In this document: positions 25,251 to 33,244 of the stretch, piece by piece
Layout: every line of letters starts with the position of its first letter
How positions within the stretch are numbered: the first letter of the stretch is position 1
Assembly (NCBI RefSeq): GCF_000010805.1
Contig: NC_012522.1
Span: 186,001-250,000, forward strand
DNA length: 64,000 bases
Reading direction: 5' to 3'
From: Rhodococcus opacus B4
GTDB taxonomy: Bacteria > Actinomycetota > Actinomycetes > Mycobacteriales > Mycobacteriaceae
The notes under the pieces: generated by a model
What the model saw: the letters and a program-made list of their open reading frames with translations, nothing else
Database searches by the model: none
Told to the model about the DNA's origin: nothing
Program-made: the position numbers and the translations under genes

Positions 25251-25454
25251 ATGAATTCCGCGGAAGAAGCCCGCCAGATCTTGCAGGTCACCACGCGACT
25301 GATCACAAAGTTCCCGGCGGTGCCGCGAGAGTCGGTCGAGGCCGCCGTTCAGGACGCGGTCGTCCAGTTCGAAGGCGGGCGGATTCGGGACTTCGTGCCG
25401 TTGCTCATCGAGCGCACGGCAACCGCGAACCTCGTCTCCTCGGTCAACGCCTGA
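25251..25454 (+). CDS. Small three-helix-bundle dimerisation-domain protein
   Basis: A 67-residue protein with three predicted helices: the first around ARQILQVTTRLITKF, the second around VEAAVQDAVVQFEG and the third RDFVPLLIERTATANL. This is the arrangement of the small three-helix-bundle dimerisation domain found alone or fused to phosphatases and nucleotidases in actinobacteria. The function of the stand-alone form is unknown. The ATG at 25251 starts the conserved part; the ribosome-binding site is weak and a TTG six bases upstream is possible. A decayed copy lies at 20530. Confidence 0.65.
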   Translation: MNSAEEARQILQVTTRLITKFPAVPRESVEAAVQDAVVQFEGGRIRDFVPLLIERTATANLVSSVNA

Positions 25455-25502
25455 ACCTCTCCCCCGCAAACACATTCGGGTCGATCGCTGCCGGTCGGTA
25501 CG

Positions 25503-26117
25503 TCAGCTCAAGCCGTCCGCGGCGGCCACCGAGGGCACCGGACCCCGTGTGTAGACGTCGAGGTGGAAGTCCGTGTCCCGGTACGACCCGGCAGGATCGA
25601 GGCCGTCGGTCGCCGCAATCGCGTCGTGCACCGCGCGGCCGGTCTGCGGATATTCGGGCACGTGGTGCTGCCAGTGCACCGCGATGAGGGTGCCGCCGTC
25701 CTCCAGGGAGTCGACGGCTCGATTCAGGGTTGTTCCCAGCTCGGCCGGCGTCAGGTAATACAGCACCTCGCTGAACACGACGAGGTCGAAGGTGCCGGGC
25801 GGCCACGGGCCGACGAGCGAGGCCAGGCACAGTTCCACCCGGCCGGCTACGCCTTCGCGGCGCAGACGGTCCCGCGCGCGCTCCACCGCACCGGAAACCA
25901 CGTCTGTTGCGACGACCCGGTCGCAGCGTCTCGCCAACTGCGCCGTCAGTACCCCGATCGAGCATCCCGGTTCGAACGCCCGCCGATAGTGCGGGCGGGG
26001 CAGGGCTGCGAGGGTGAGCGCGTACTTGCGGCGTTCGTACCACCGTTCGTCGAATCCCCACGGATCCGCCGATTCCGCGTACATCGACTCGAAGTAGCCG
26101 GGATCCATGGCGCTCAC
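25503..26117 (-). CDS. NodS-like SAM-dependent methyltransferase
   Basis: A 204-residue class I methyltransferase resembling NodS-type enzymes. YFESMYAESADPWGF at the N terminus is typical of this subgroup, followed by the SAM-binding loop FEPGCSIGVLTAQLA, the acidic residue in VVATDVVSGAV and the post-motif FDLVVFSEVLYYL. It likely methylates the product of the operon at N or O. GTG at 26117 overlaps the PIG-L gene stop by four bases (GTGA), and the ATG at 26108 is the alternative. It is the last gene of a four-gene coupled operon. Confidence 0.8.
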   Translation of the reverse strand: MSAMDPGYFESMYAESADPWGFDERWYERRKYALTLAALPRPHYRRAFEPGCSIGVLTAQLARRCDRVVATDVVSGAVERARDRLRREGVAGRVELCLASLVGPWPPGTFDLVVFSEVLYYLTPAELGTTLNRAVDSLEDGGTLIAVHWQHHVPEYPQTGRAVHDAIAATDGLDPAGSYRDTDFHLDVYTRGPVPSVAAADGLS

Positions 26118-26887
26118 CACAGCACCCGTTCCGTCGGGCGCATCAGTCGAGCCAGAACCCACGGTGGGAGGATCGCGGCGTCCCGCGGGTCGTCGGACAA
26201 CGGCAGGATCTGGGTGCGGAATTCGTCGACGGCCCGACGTTTGCGCGCCAGGATGTCGGCCGTCGGTGCCAGCACACGGATCCGGTTCCAGGGGACCGAC
26301 GCTTCGCCCGGACGCGCCCAGTGCCACATCCAGACCGGGTACTCCACCATTCGGTGTCCGGTAATCGAACAGGCTTCTGCCGCAGCCCTTCCGGTGGCTT
26401 CGTGATCGGGATGGCCGTCGCCCCGCCAGGTCGCGAGGACCCACACCCTCTCCCCCGCCCGGCAGGTCGCGGTGAGGACGTCGACGAGGCGGGTGGTGAG
26501 CTCGTGTTCGTGCGCGCTGACCCCGCCGTCCGGCAGTCCGAATCGGAGTGGTTCGCCGACGCCCAACAGCGCTGTCGCCCGGTTCGATTCGGCGATCCGC
26601 GCCGCCGCCAGCGCGGCGGGCGGCAGGGTCGGCGACTGCGGATGTGACGCGCCGCCGTCGGTGACGGCCACGACCTGGACGGGCACACCGGCGGTTGCCG
26701 TGGTCGCCATCAACGCTCCCACGCCGAGAACCTCGTCGTCGGGATGCGGGGCAACGACGACCATGCGGTCGCAGTCCTTGAGCGGTATCGGCGGACAGTG
26801 GACGGAGCCCAGCCACGACTGCCACACCTCCTCCGGGGTGCCCCGCGCGGCCACGGGTGTGTCCCGGAACCTGGTGCCGTTGCCCAC
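26114..26887 (-). CDS. PIG-L family deacetylase
   Basis: A 257-residue zinc-dependent N-deacetylase of the LmbE/PIG-L group, which remove acetyl groups from amino-sugar conjugates such as GlcNAc-inositol (MshB). The metal motif APHPDDEVLG is near residue 46 and the later HPDHEATG supplies the second His. About 40 extra N-terminal residues precede the core. The GTG start has GGGGAGG seven bases upstream and lies two bases after the upstream stop. In this operon it presumably deacetylates an intermediate made by the glycosyltransferase. Confidence 0.85.
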   Translation of the reverse strand: MGNGTRFRDTPVAARGTPEEVWQSWLGSVHCPPIPLKDCDRMVVVAPHPDDEVLGVGALMATTATAGVPVQVVAVTDGGASHPQSPTLPPAALAAARIAESNRATALLGVGEPLRFGLPDGGVSAHEHELTTRLVDVLTATCRAGERVWVLATWRGDGHPDHEATGRAAAEACSITGHRMVEYPVWMWHWARPGEASVPWNRIRVLAPTADILARKRRAVDEFRTQILPLSDDPRDAAILPPWVLARLMRPTERVLW

Positions 26888-26889
26888 GG

Positions 26890-27855
26890 TCAGTCCTCCC
26901 CTGCGACGAGTTCGCCGAGTGTCGCCAGATCGCGCTCGGCATGGGATTGCCGGATGTAGACGAGCAGGTCCGCGACGGTGCTGGCGTGGTCTGCGTCGCT
27001 CGCGAGCGGCGCGGCGCCCAGCGCGCGCCCGACGCGGTCGATCACCTCGCTCGCGGTGCGCTCGACGAGGCCCCGCACCCGGAACGCGCGCACCTGGGCG
27101 GACCGCCGGTCGAGGGGATCCGAGTCCACCTCCGCGGCTGCGGAGGCGAGTGCCCATCGAGCCGCGCTGACGGCGACGTCGATCGCGCCGAGGTGCGCGA
27201 GCTGGTGACTGTCCGCCCGGCCACCGCGGGCACGAACCCGCAGCGGTTCCGCGACGGCGAGCGCGCCACCGAACCAGCACGCCGCCACCCCGATGCCGCC
27301 GTGCCAGAACCCCGCTCGATCGAGGTACCGGTCCGCGGAGCCGACGGGTCGCGCGGGAACACTGTCGAATGTCACCGCCTCCGTGTCGGTCGCCGCCATC
27401 CCCGGATTGCGCCAGCCCCCGCGTCCCGGCGTGACCCCGGGTTCCCGCAGATCGACGGCGAACAGCCGGGGTCGGCCGTCGACGCGTGCCGTGATCAGGG
27501 CGTGCGTGCACATCGACGCCCCGGAGCACCACGCCTTCGTTCCCCTCAGGCGCCATCCGCTCGAGTCGTGGGCAGCGTCCAGGACGGGCTGTGGTGGCTC
27601 GCTGGCCCAGACTCCCCACCACTCGTTCCGGCCGGCGCGGGTGCCGTCGATCTCGGCGAGGATCGCGTCCGCGTCCGCGTGTGCCTCGAGCAGCCGGCCG
27701 ATCGAGAGGTCGCGGCGGCACCATTCGGTCAGTCGCCCCCAGCGGACCGCGGTGGAACCGTCGCCGGGCAGCGGCAGTTCCGCCTCGCCCGAGCGGATGA
27801 TCGCTCGCACGGCGGCGGATGTGGGGGTGCTGTCGTGGGTGACGTCGGTGCTCAT
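26890..27855 (-). CDS. Acyl-CoA dehydrogenase-like protein
   Basis: A 321-residue protein with the acyl-CoA dehydrogenase fold, shorter than typical members (about 380). The middle beta domain shows LRGTKAWCSGASMCTHALI (flavin-contact region); the C-terminal helical domain follows (QVRAFRVRGLVERTASEVID). The position of the usual catalytic Glu is not clear, so it might oxidise an unusual substrate or lack activity. Start and stop both overlap or nearly abut neighbours (ATGA with the GT2 gene, two bases to PIG-L). Confidence 0.72.
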   Translation of the reverse strand: MSTDVTHDSTPTSAAVRAIIRSGEAELPLPGDGSTAVRWGRLTEWCRRDLSIGRLLEAHADADAILAEIDGTRAGRNEWWGVWASEPPQPVLDAAHDSSGWRLRGTKAWCSGASMCTHALITARVDGRPRLFAVDLREPGVTPGRGGWRNPGMAATDTEAVTFDSVPARPVGSADRYLDRAGFWHGGIGVAACWFGGALAVAEPLRVRARGGRADSHQLAHLGAIDVAVSAARWALASAAAEVDSDPLDRRSAQVRAFRVRGLVERTASEVIDRVGRALGAAPLASDADHASTVADLLVYIRQSHAERDLATLGELVAGED

Positions 27856-28517
27856 CGGTCCTGCAGTCCCTCCAGGTAGGTGGCGAAGCCCAGTGGCGCG
27901 CGGGCGTCGGACCGCGCCGACGTCTCCACCGGCGCGTCGATACTCCACACCACGTCCGCTCCGTGTTCGACCATCCGCTGCACCAGGTCCACGTCCTCGT
28001 GCGCGGGCAGGGAGGCAAACCCGCCCACCGCCCGATACAGGTCCGCGGAGAAACCGAGGGACGCACCGTGCACGTGTCCGTGGGCGGCGCCTGCGCGGTA
28101 GGCGCTGCCGTACCGCGAGCGGACGTGGTCGGGCCACCCCGACCAATCGGTGACCGAGACCGTGCCCGCCACCAACTGCGCGCCGTGACCCGCGTGCTGC
28201 AGGTGGGACGACAGCCAGTGCGCGGGGACGACCGAATCCGCGTCCGTGGTGGCGAACCACTCGTGTGGTCGCGGAGCGACCGAGCCGAAACCCGCACGCC
28301 GTGCGGCGCCGACGTTCCGCGCACCGAGCACCACGACGTCCACGTCCGCCGCGCGGGCGACGGCCTCGCTGCCGTCGGTGCACCCGTCGAGCACCACCAC
28401 CACCGTGACCGGTACCGACACCGCCCGCGCAGCGGTCCGCACGCCGTCCAGGCAGCGCGGCAGCAGCGCCTCCTCGTCGTGGGCGGGCACGACCACCGTG
28501 ATGTGCTCGACGCGCAT
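27852..28517 (-). CDS. GT2 family glycosyltransferase
   Basis: A 221-residue GT-A-fold enzyme. The N-terminal donor-binding strand is ITVVVPAHDEEALLPRCL, the metal-binding acid motif is TTDADS, and HEDVDLVQRM near the C terminus is the acceptor-side acidic block typical of inverting GT2 enzymes. No membrane spans. ATG at 28517 is used because AAAGGA lies six bases upstream. It is the first gene of the operon and divergent from the molybdenum hydroxylase genes (113-base gap). The sugar and acceptor are unknown. Confidence 0.83.
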   Translation of the reverse strand: MRVEHITVVVPAHDEEALLPRCLDGVRTAARAVSVPVTVVVVLDGCTDGSEAVARAADVDVVVLGARNVGAARRAGFGSVAPRPHEWFATTDADSVVPAHWLSSHLQHAGHGAQLVAGTVSVTDWSGWPDHVRSRYGSAYRAGAAHGHVHGASLGFSADLYRAVGGFASLPAHEDVDLVQRMVEHGADVVWSIDAPVETSARSDARAPLGFATYLEGLQDR

Positions 28518-28630
28518 GACGTCCTTTCCGATCATCCACTGTTTCCGGGTTCAGCAAGTACCCAGTCCGTCGTATGCGGAACCACCGCCGGCTCCGATTC
28601 GGGATCGCGCACCGCGGGTAACCTCCCGCC

Positions 28631-29158
28631 ATGAATGCCGCGGACAGCCCCCGCTACCGGAAGATCGTGCTCACCGTGGACGGCGAGGAACGGACCCTCG
28701 ACGTGGACACCCGCACCACCCTGCTCGACGCGCTCCGCGACCACCTCGGGGTGACCGCGCCGAAGAAGGGCTGCGACCACGGCCAGTGCGGTTCGTGCAC
28801 CGTTCTCCTCGACGGCAGGCGCGCCACGTCCTGCCTGACGTTCGCCGTCGCCCACGACGGTGCCCGCGTCGTCACCGCACACGGCCTGGCCGACGGCGAC
28901 GTGCTGCATTCCGTCCAGCAGGCGTTCGTCGAGCAGGACGGGCTGCAGTGCGGCTACTGCACGCCCGGCCAGATCTGCTCGGCGATCGGGATGTTCGACG
29001 AGTTCCTCGCCCTGCAGCCGAGCGCCGTCACCGAGAATCTCACGGCTCCTCCCGAACTCACCGACGACGAGATCCGGGAACGGATGAGCGGAAACCTCTG
29101 CCGGTGCGGCGCCTACCCGAACATCCTCGCGGCGATCCGGCAGGCGGCGGAGGCATGA
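28631..29158 (+). CDS. 2Fe-2S subunit of a molybdenum hydroxylase (PaoA-like)
   Basis: The 175-residue small subunit carrying both 2Fe-2S clusters of a xanthine-dehydrogenase-family enzyme. The plant-type cluster is C48, C53, C56 and C68 (GCDHGQCGSC), and the helical-domain cluster is C107, C110, C157 and C159 (CGYC, CRCG). It passes electrons from the molybdenum centre to FAD. It most resembles E. coli PaoA but lacks a twin-Arg signal, so the complex is probably cytosolic. The stop overlaps the next start by four bases. Confidence 0.9.
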   Translation: MNAADSPRYRKIVLTVDGEERTLDVDTRTTLLDALRDHLGVTAPKKGCDHGQCGSCTVLLDGRRATSCLTFAVAHDGARVVTAHGLADGDVLHSVQQAFVEQDGLQCGYCTPGQICSAIGMFDEFLALQPSAVTENLTAPPELTDDEIRERMSGNLCRCGAYPNILAAIRQAAEA

Positions 29159-30147
29159 TTCCCTTCGACTACGAGCGGGCCAGCGACGTGGACAGCGCCG
29201 TCGCCACCGTCACGGCCGATCCCGGGGCGTCGTACCTCGCCGGTGGCACCAACCTCGTCGACCACATGAAACTCGGGGTGGCGCGGCCGCATCTCCTCGT
29301 CGATGTGAGCCGTCTCCCCCTCGACGACGTCGAGGCACTTCCCGGCGGCGGACTCCGGATTGGGGCCGCCGTCCGTAACAGCGACCTCGCCGCGCACGAG
29401 GTGGTGAGAGCCCGGTACCCGATGCTGTCGCGCGCGCTGCTGTCCGGTGCGTCGGGACAGCTGCGCAATCTCGCGACGACCGCGGGAAACCTGCTTCAGC
29501 GGACCCGCTGTGTGTACTTCCAGGACGTCACGACGCCGTGCAACAAACGCGAGCCCGGCACCGGCTGTTCCGCGCTGGGTGGTTACGTCCGCTACCACGC
29601 CATTCTCGGCGCCTCGGAGCACTGCGTCGCCGTGCATCCGTCCGACATGGCGGTCGCGATGACGGCCCTCGACGCGGTTGTGGTGGTGCGCACGGCCGAC
29701 GGGGAGCGGCGGATCCCGCTCCGCGAGTTCTACGTCCTTCCCGGAGACCGGCCCGACCGCGACACCGTCCTCGGGCACGGCGACCTCGTGACCGCCGTGG
29801 AATTGCCGGCGCCGCCCGCCGGAAACCGGTCGACGTACCGGAAGGTGCGGGACCGGGCGTCCTTCGCGTTCGCGGTGACGTCGGTGGCCGCCGAGCTGAC
29901 CGTCGACGACAGGTCGATCACGTCGGCGCGGGTGGCGCTCGGTGGTGTCGCGCACCGGCCGTGGCGCGCCACGCGCGCCGAGGAGGTCCTGCTCGGGTCG
30001 CCGCCCACGGAGAATACGTTCACCGCGGCGGCTGAGGCGGAACTCGCTGCCGCGCAGCCGCTTCCGGGTACCGAGTTCAAGGTCGTGCTGACCCGGCGGG
30101 TCCTGGTGTCGGTACTCCGGTCACTCGCGGAGGAGGCACGCCGATGA
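29155..30147 (+). CDS. FAD/4Fe-4S subunit of a molybdenum hydroxylase (PaoB-like)
   Basis: A 330-residue FAD-binding subunit. YLAGGTNLVDHMK is the FAD-pyrophosphate motif. An inserted Cys-rich stretch (RCVYFQDVTTPCNKREPGTG, then Cys) matches the extra 4Fe-4S cluster known in PaoB/YagS and 4-hydroxybenzoyl-CoA reductase-type subunits, placing the complex with PaoABC rather than xanthine dehydrogenase. ATGA overlaps both neighbours, so the three subunits are translated together. Confidence 0.88.
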   Translation: MIPFDYERASDVDSAVATVTADPGASYLAGGTNLVDHMKLGVARPHLLVDVSRLPLDDVEALPGGGLRIGAAVRNSDLAAHEVVRARYPMLSRALLSGASGQLRNLATTAGNLLQRTRCVYFQDVTTPCNKREPGTGCSALGGYVRYHAILGASEHCVAVHPSDMAVAMTALDAVVVVRTADGERRIPLREFYVLPGDRPDRDTVLGHGDLVTAVELPAPPAGNRSTYRKVRDRASFAFAVTSVAAELTVDDRSITSARVALGGVAHRPWRATRAEEVLLGSPPTENTFTAAAEAELAAAQPLPGTEFKVVLTRRVLVSVLRSLAEEARR

Positions 30148-32240
30148 CGCTCGTCGAGCCGAAGGTGATCGGAACCCCCGCCGAGCGCCTCGATGCCCAC
30201 GACAAGGTGACCGGGACGGCGTCATACGCGTTCGAGCACACGGTGGACGACCCGGCGCATCTGTACCCGATCCCCTCGACGATCGGACGCGGCCGGGTCA
30301 CCGCCGTGCACACGACGGACGCGGAGGCCCTGGACGGGGTGCTCGCGGTCCTGACGGTCTTCGATGCGCCCCGTCTCGCGGACACCTCGGACGGGGAACT
30401 CGCGATCCTGCAGGACCCCGAGGTCCACTTCCGCGGTCAATTCGTGGGTGCGGTGGTCGCGGAATCACCGGAGGTCGCCCGGCACGCGGCGGGCCTCGTC
30501 CGGGTCGACTACGACGAGGCGTCCCACGACACCGACTTCCGTTCCGGCCGAGACGATCTGTACGCCCCGGACGAAGTCAACGCCGGCTTCCCGACCGACA
30601 CCGACGACGGCGACGTGGACGCCGCACTGGCCGGTTCTACCGTCACGGTCGATCAGGTGTACTCGACCGCGATGGAACACAACAATCCGATGGAGCCGCA
30701 CGCCACCATCGCCCAGTGGACACCGGGCGGCAGCGGACCGGTTCTGACGCTGCACGATTCGACGCAGGGCGTCCATTCCGTGCGGAAGACCCTGGCACCG
30801 CTGTTCGGACTCGAGGTGGAGCAGGTGCGGGTGATCGCCCCGTACGTCGGCGGCGGATTCGGGTCCAAGGGACTGCCGCACGCGCACAACGTGCTCGTGG
30901 TGCTGGCGGCGCAGCGGGTGGCCGGACGGCCGGTGAAATTCGCGCTGACCCGGCAGCAGATGTTCGCGCTGTCCGCCTACCGGGCGCCGACCGTGCAGCG
31001 CGTCCGGCTCGGCGCGGACGCCGACGGACGGTTGACCGCGCTCTCCCACGAGGTGATCACCCAGTCCGCGAAGATCAAGGAATTCGCCGAACAGGCGGCG
31101 GTTTCGTCGCGGATGATGTACTCCGCACCCACCCGGCGCACCACCCACCGGCTGGCGGCGCTCGACGTGCCCGCTCCGTCGTGGATGCGTGCGCCCGGTG
31201 AGACGCCGGGGATGTTCGCGGCGGAGGTGGCGTTGGACGAGCTGGCCGCGGCGTGCCGGCTCGACCCTATCGAGCTGCGGATCCGCAACGAACCCGAGGT
31301 CGACCCGAGTACGGGCCGCCCGTGGTCGGGGCGGCGCCTCACCGACTGCCTGCGGGAGGGCGCCCGGCGTTTCGGGTGGGCGGACCGCGATGCGACGGCG
31401 CGGTCGCGGTCGGACTCGGAGTGGCAGGTGGGGTTGGGCGTCGCCGCCGCGACGTACCCCGCGAACACCATGCCGGGATCGGTCGCCCGGATCGTGTACC
31501 AGTCCGACGGCACGTACACCGTGCAGATCGGCTCGGTGGACATCGGCACCGGTGCGTGGACGGCGCTCACCCAGATCGCCGCCGACGCGCTCGGGTGCCC
31601 GCTGGACTCGATCGTCCTGCAGATCGGAGACACGAACCTTCCGCCGGCGACGGTCGCCGGGGGCTCCACGGGAACCACGTCCTGGGGCAGCGCGATCGTC
31701 GCGGCGGCCCGCGCGTTCCGGGCCGAGCACGGCACGAACCCGTCCCCGGGGGCGGAGGCCGCTGCGGGGACCCTCGACAATCCCGACGCCGCCGAGTTCG
31801 CGCTCCATTCGTTCGGCGCCCACTTCGTGGAGGCGCACGTCCGCCGCGACTCCTGCGAGATCCGAGTCGAACGCATGCTCGGCGTGTTCGCGATCGGCCG
31901 GGTGGTCAACGCCCGGACGGTGCGGTCGCAGCTCATCGGCGGCATGACGATGGGGGTGTCGATGGCGTTGCACGAGAGCAGCGTGAACGACCCCCGGTTC
32001 GGCCACGTCGTGACGCAGGACCTGGCCTCGTATCACGTCAGCACGCACGCCGACATCGGGTATCTGGACGCGGTCTGCCTCGACGACGTCGACGAGCACG
32101 CCGGCCCGATGGGGTCGAAGGGTGCCGGCGAGATCGGCATCGTCGGCGCCGCGGCCGCGGTGGCGAACGCGGTGCATCACGCCACCGGGGTCCGGGTGCG
32201 GAAGGTCCCGATCCACCTGGACGATCTGCTGCCGGGGTGA
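30144..32240 (+). CDS. Molybdopterin subunit of a molybdenum hydroxylase (PaoC-like)
   Basis: The 698-residue catalytic subunit binding the molybdenum cofactor. GGGFGSKGLPHAHN is near residue 234 and the base-catalyst Glu is in GSKGAGEIG near the C terminus; AGGSTGTTSWGSA is another cofactor contact. PaoABC-like enzymes oxidise aromatic and other aldehydes to acids; the substrate is not predictable here. The usual cofactor-insertion factor (XdhC/PaoD type) is not next to the operon. Convergent with the 109-residue gene. Confidence 0.9.
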   Translation: MTLVEPKVIGTPAERLDAHDKVTGTASYAFEHTVDDPAHLYPIPSTIGRGRVTAVHTTDAEALDGVLAVLTVFDAPRLADTSDGELAILQDPEVHFRGQFVGAVVAESPEVARHAAGLVRVDYDEASHDTDFRSGRDDLYAPDEVNAGFPTDTDDGDVDAALAGSTVTVDQVYSTAMEHNNPMEPHATIAQWTPGGSGPVLTLHDSTQGVHSVRKTLAPLFGLEVEQVRVIAPYVGGGFGSKGLPHAHNVLVVLAAQRVAGRPVKFALTRQQMFALSAYRAPTVQRVRLGADADGRLTALSHEVITQSAKIKEFAEQAAVSSRMMYSAPTRRTTHRLAALDVPAPSWMRAPGETPGMFAAEVALDELAAACRLDPIELRIRNEPEVDPSTGRPWSGRRLTDCLREGARRFGWADRDATARSRSDSEWQVGLGVAAATYPANTMPGSVARIVYQSDGTYTVQIGSVDIGTGAWTALTQIAADALGCPLDSIVLQIGDTNLPPATVAGGSTGTTSWGSAIVAAARAFRAEHGTNPSPGAEAAAGTLDNPDAAEFALHSFGAHFVEAHVRRDSCEIRVERMLGVFAIGRVVNARTVRSQLIGGMTMGVSMALHESSVNDPRFGHVVTQDLASYHVSTHADIGYLDAVCLDDVDEHAGPMGSKGAGEIGIVGAAAAVANAVHHATGVRVRKVPIHLDDLLPG

Positions 32241-32250
32241 CCGGACGGGG

Positions 32251-32580
32251 CTACTGCACCCCCCACGCCTGCACGAGGGAGGTCCGCAGCTGAGCTTTCA
32301 TCGCACGGATCTTCTGGATGTCGCCGGCCTTCGGCGCGAGTCCGTCGAGCACCAGTTCCATGAAGCGTCGGCGGTTGACGCCGAATCGCTCCAGCAGTTC
32401 CGCCGCGCTCGCGCCGCCGAACGGGGCCCACTGGATCGCGAAACTGATCATCCAGCGCGCATCCGAGCTCACGGAGTGCATCTGCGCGAGCAACTCGCAC
32501 CGCCGCAGCGCCAGGCGCAGCCATTCGGTGCCGAACGCTTCTTCCGGTTCGCCCTCGGTCTCCGTCGCCACGGCGGTCAT
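32251..32580 (-). CDS. 109-residue helical protein, partner of Zn-ribbon protein
   Basis: A mainly helical protein with a conserved-looking core (EWLRLALRRCELLAQMHS, FGGASAAELLERFGVNRRRF). No recognised domain; there is some resemblance to helix-turn-helix arrangements at RFGVNRRRFMELV, though this is weak. The ATG overlaps the stop of the upstream OB-fold gene by four bases (ATGA), so they are a coupled pair. The function is probably linked to that protein. Confidence 0.5.
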   Translation of the reverse strand: MTAVATETEGEPEEAFGTEWLRLALRRCELLAQMHSVSSDARWMISFAIQWAPFGGASAAELLERFGVNRRRFMELVLDGLAPKAGDIQKIRAMKAQLRTSLVQAWGVQ

Positions 32581-32966
32581 CGCTGATCCCCGGCGCGGAC
32601 GGCGAACACCGGCAGCTGTTCCGCCGTCGACGCGGGACGGAACTCGACCCGAACCGGGCAGTCCGACGGTGCCGGGACGTCCCCGTCGATCCAGGTGTAC
32701 ACCCACGGACCCTCGTCGAGTTCGACGATCGCGATCGTGCAGGGGACGCGGCCGCGGTCGAGGCCGCTCAGCCCACGATCGACCACCTTCGAGGACACGA
32801 TCGACCCGACCCCGCAGGACGGGACCCGCTCGAGGTTCGAACCCTGGCAGGCGGAGCAGGTGGCCATCAACGGCGCGAGCAGGGTCGTGCAGTTGAGGCA
32901 GCGCTGGATCATCAGTTCGCACTTCTGGGCGATTCCCTGCCAGCGGGTCATTCCGTCCGTGGTCAC
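32577..32966 (-). CDS. Zn-ribbon/OB-fold protein (DUF35 type)
   Basis: A 129-residue protein with an N-terminal rubredoxin-like zinc ribbon (CLNCTTLLAPLMATCSAC; two CxxC pairs) and a C-terminal OB fold (GRVPCTIAIVELDEGPWVYT). This is the DUF35 type, usually partnered with thiolase-like or MaoC-like enzymes acting on acyl-CoA substrates, for example in steroid side-chain degradation. No thiolase lies adjacent. GTG at 32966 or ATG at 32951 may be the start. Confidence 0.75.
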   Translation of the reverse strand: MTTDGMTRWQGIAQKCELMIQRCLNCTTLLAPLMATCSACQGSNLERVPSCGVGSIVSSKVVDRGLSGLDRGRVPCTIAIVELDEGPWVYTWIDGDVPAPSDCPVRVEFRPASTAEQLPVFAVRAGDQR

Positions 32967-33244
32967 GCCGCCACCCCCGCGAGATCCTGCCCCACCGCGT
33001 CGTGTGCCACTTGCTTTCCCCCGGTCCACCCGAGACACCGGTCGACGGTGCGCACCCGACGGAGAAGCGGGGGCAGTGGAAGTTGGGGGTCGGGCTTTCG
33101 GTGCATTCGGGGATCAGTGGACATCGGGGGCCTCGGTCTGGAGCCGGAGTGGGGGGACGTGTACGAGCATCCCGTCCGCAGCGCGGAAGTACAGCGGCTG
33201 AACGACCCGGAGACATACCTATTTCGCCCCGCGCGGGTGCCCGG
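32967..33244. other. Intergenic, no clear gene
   Basis: 278 bases between the Zn-ribbon gene and the end of the STAND regulator. A plus-strand run from a GTG at 33117 (VDIGGLGLEPEWGDVYEH) looks mildly coding for about 40 residues, then runs antisense into the regulator; it may be a gene remnant. No terminator or promoter stands out. Confidence 0.3.
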
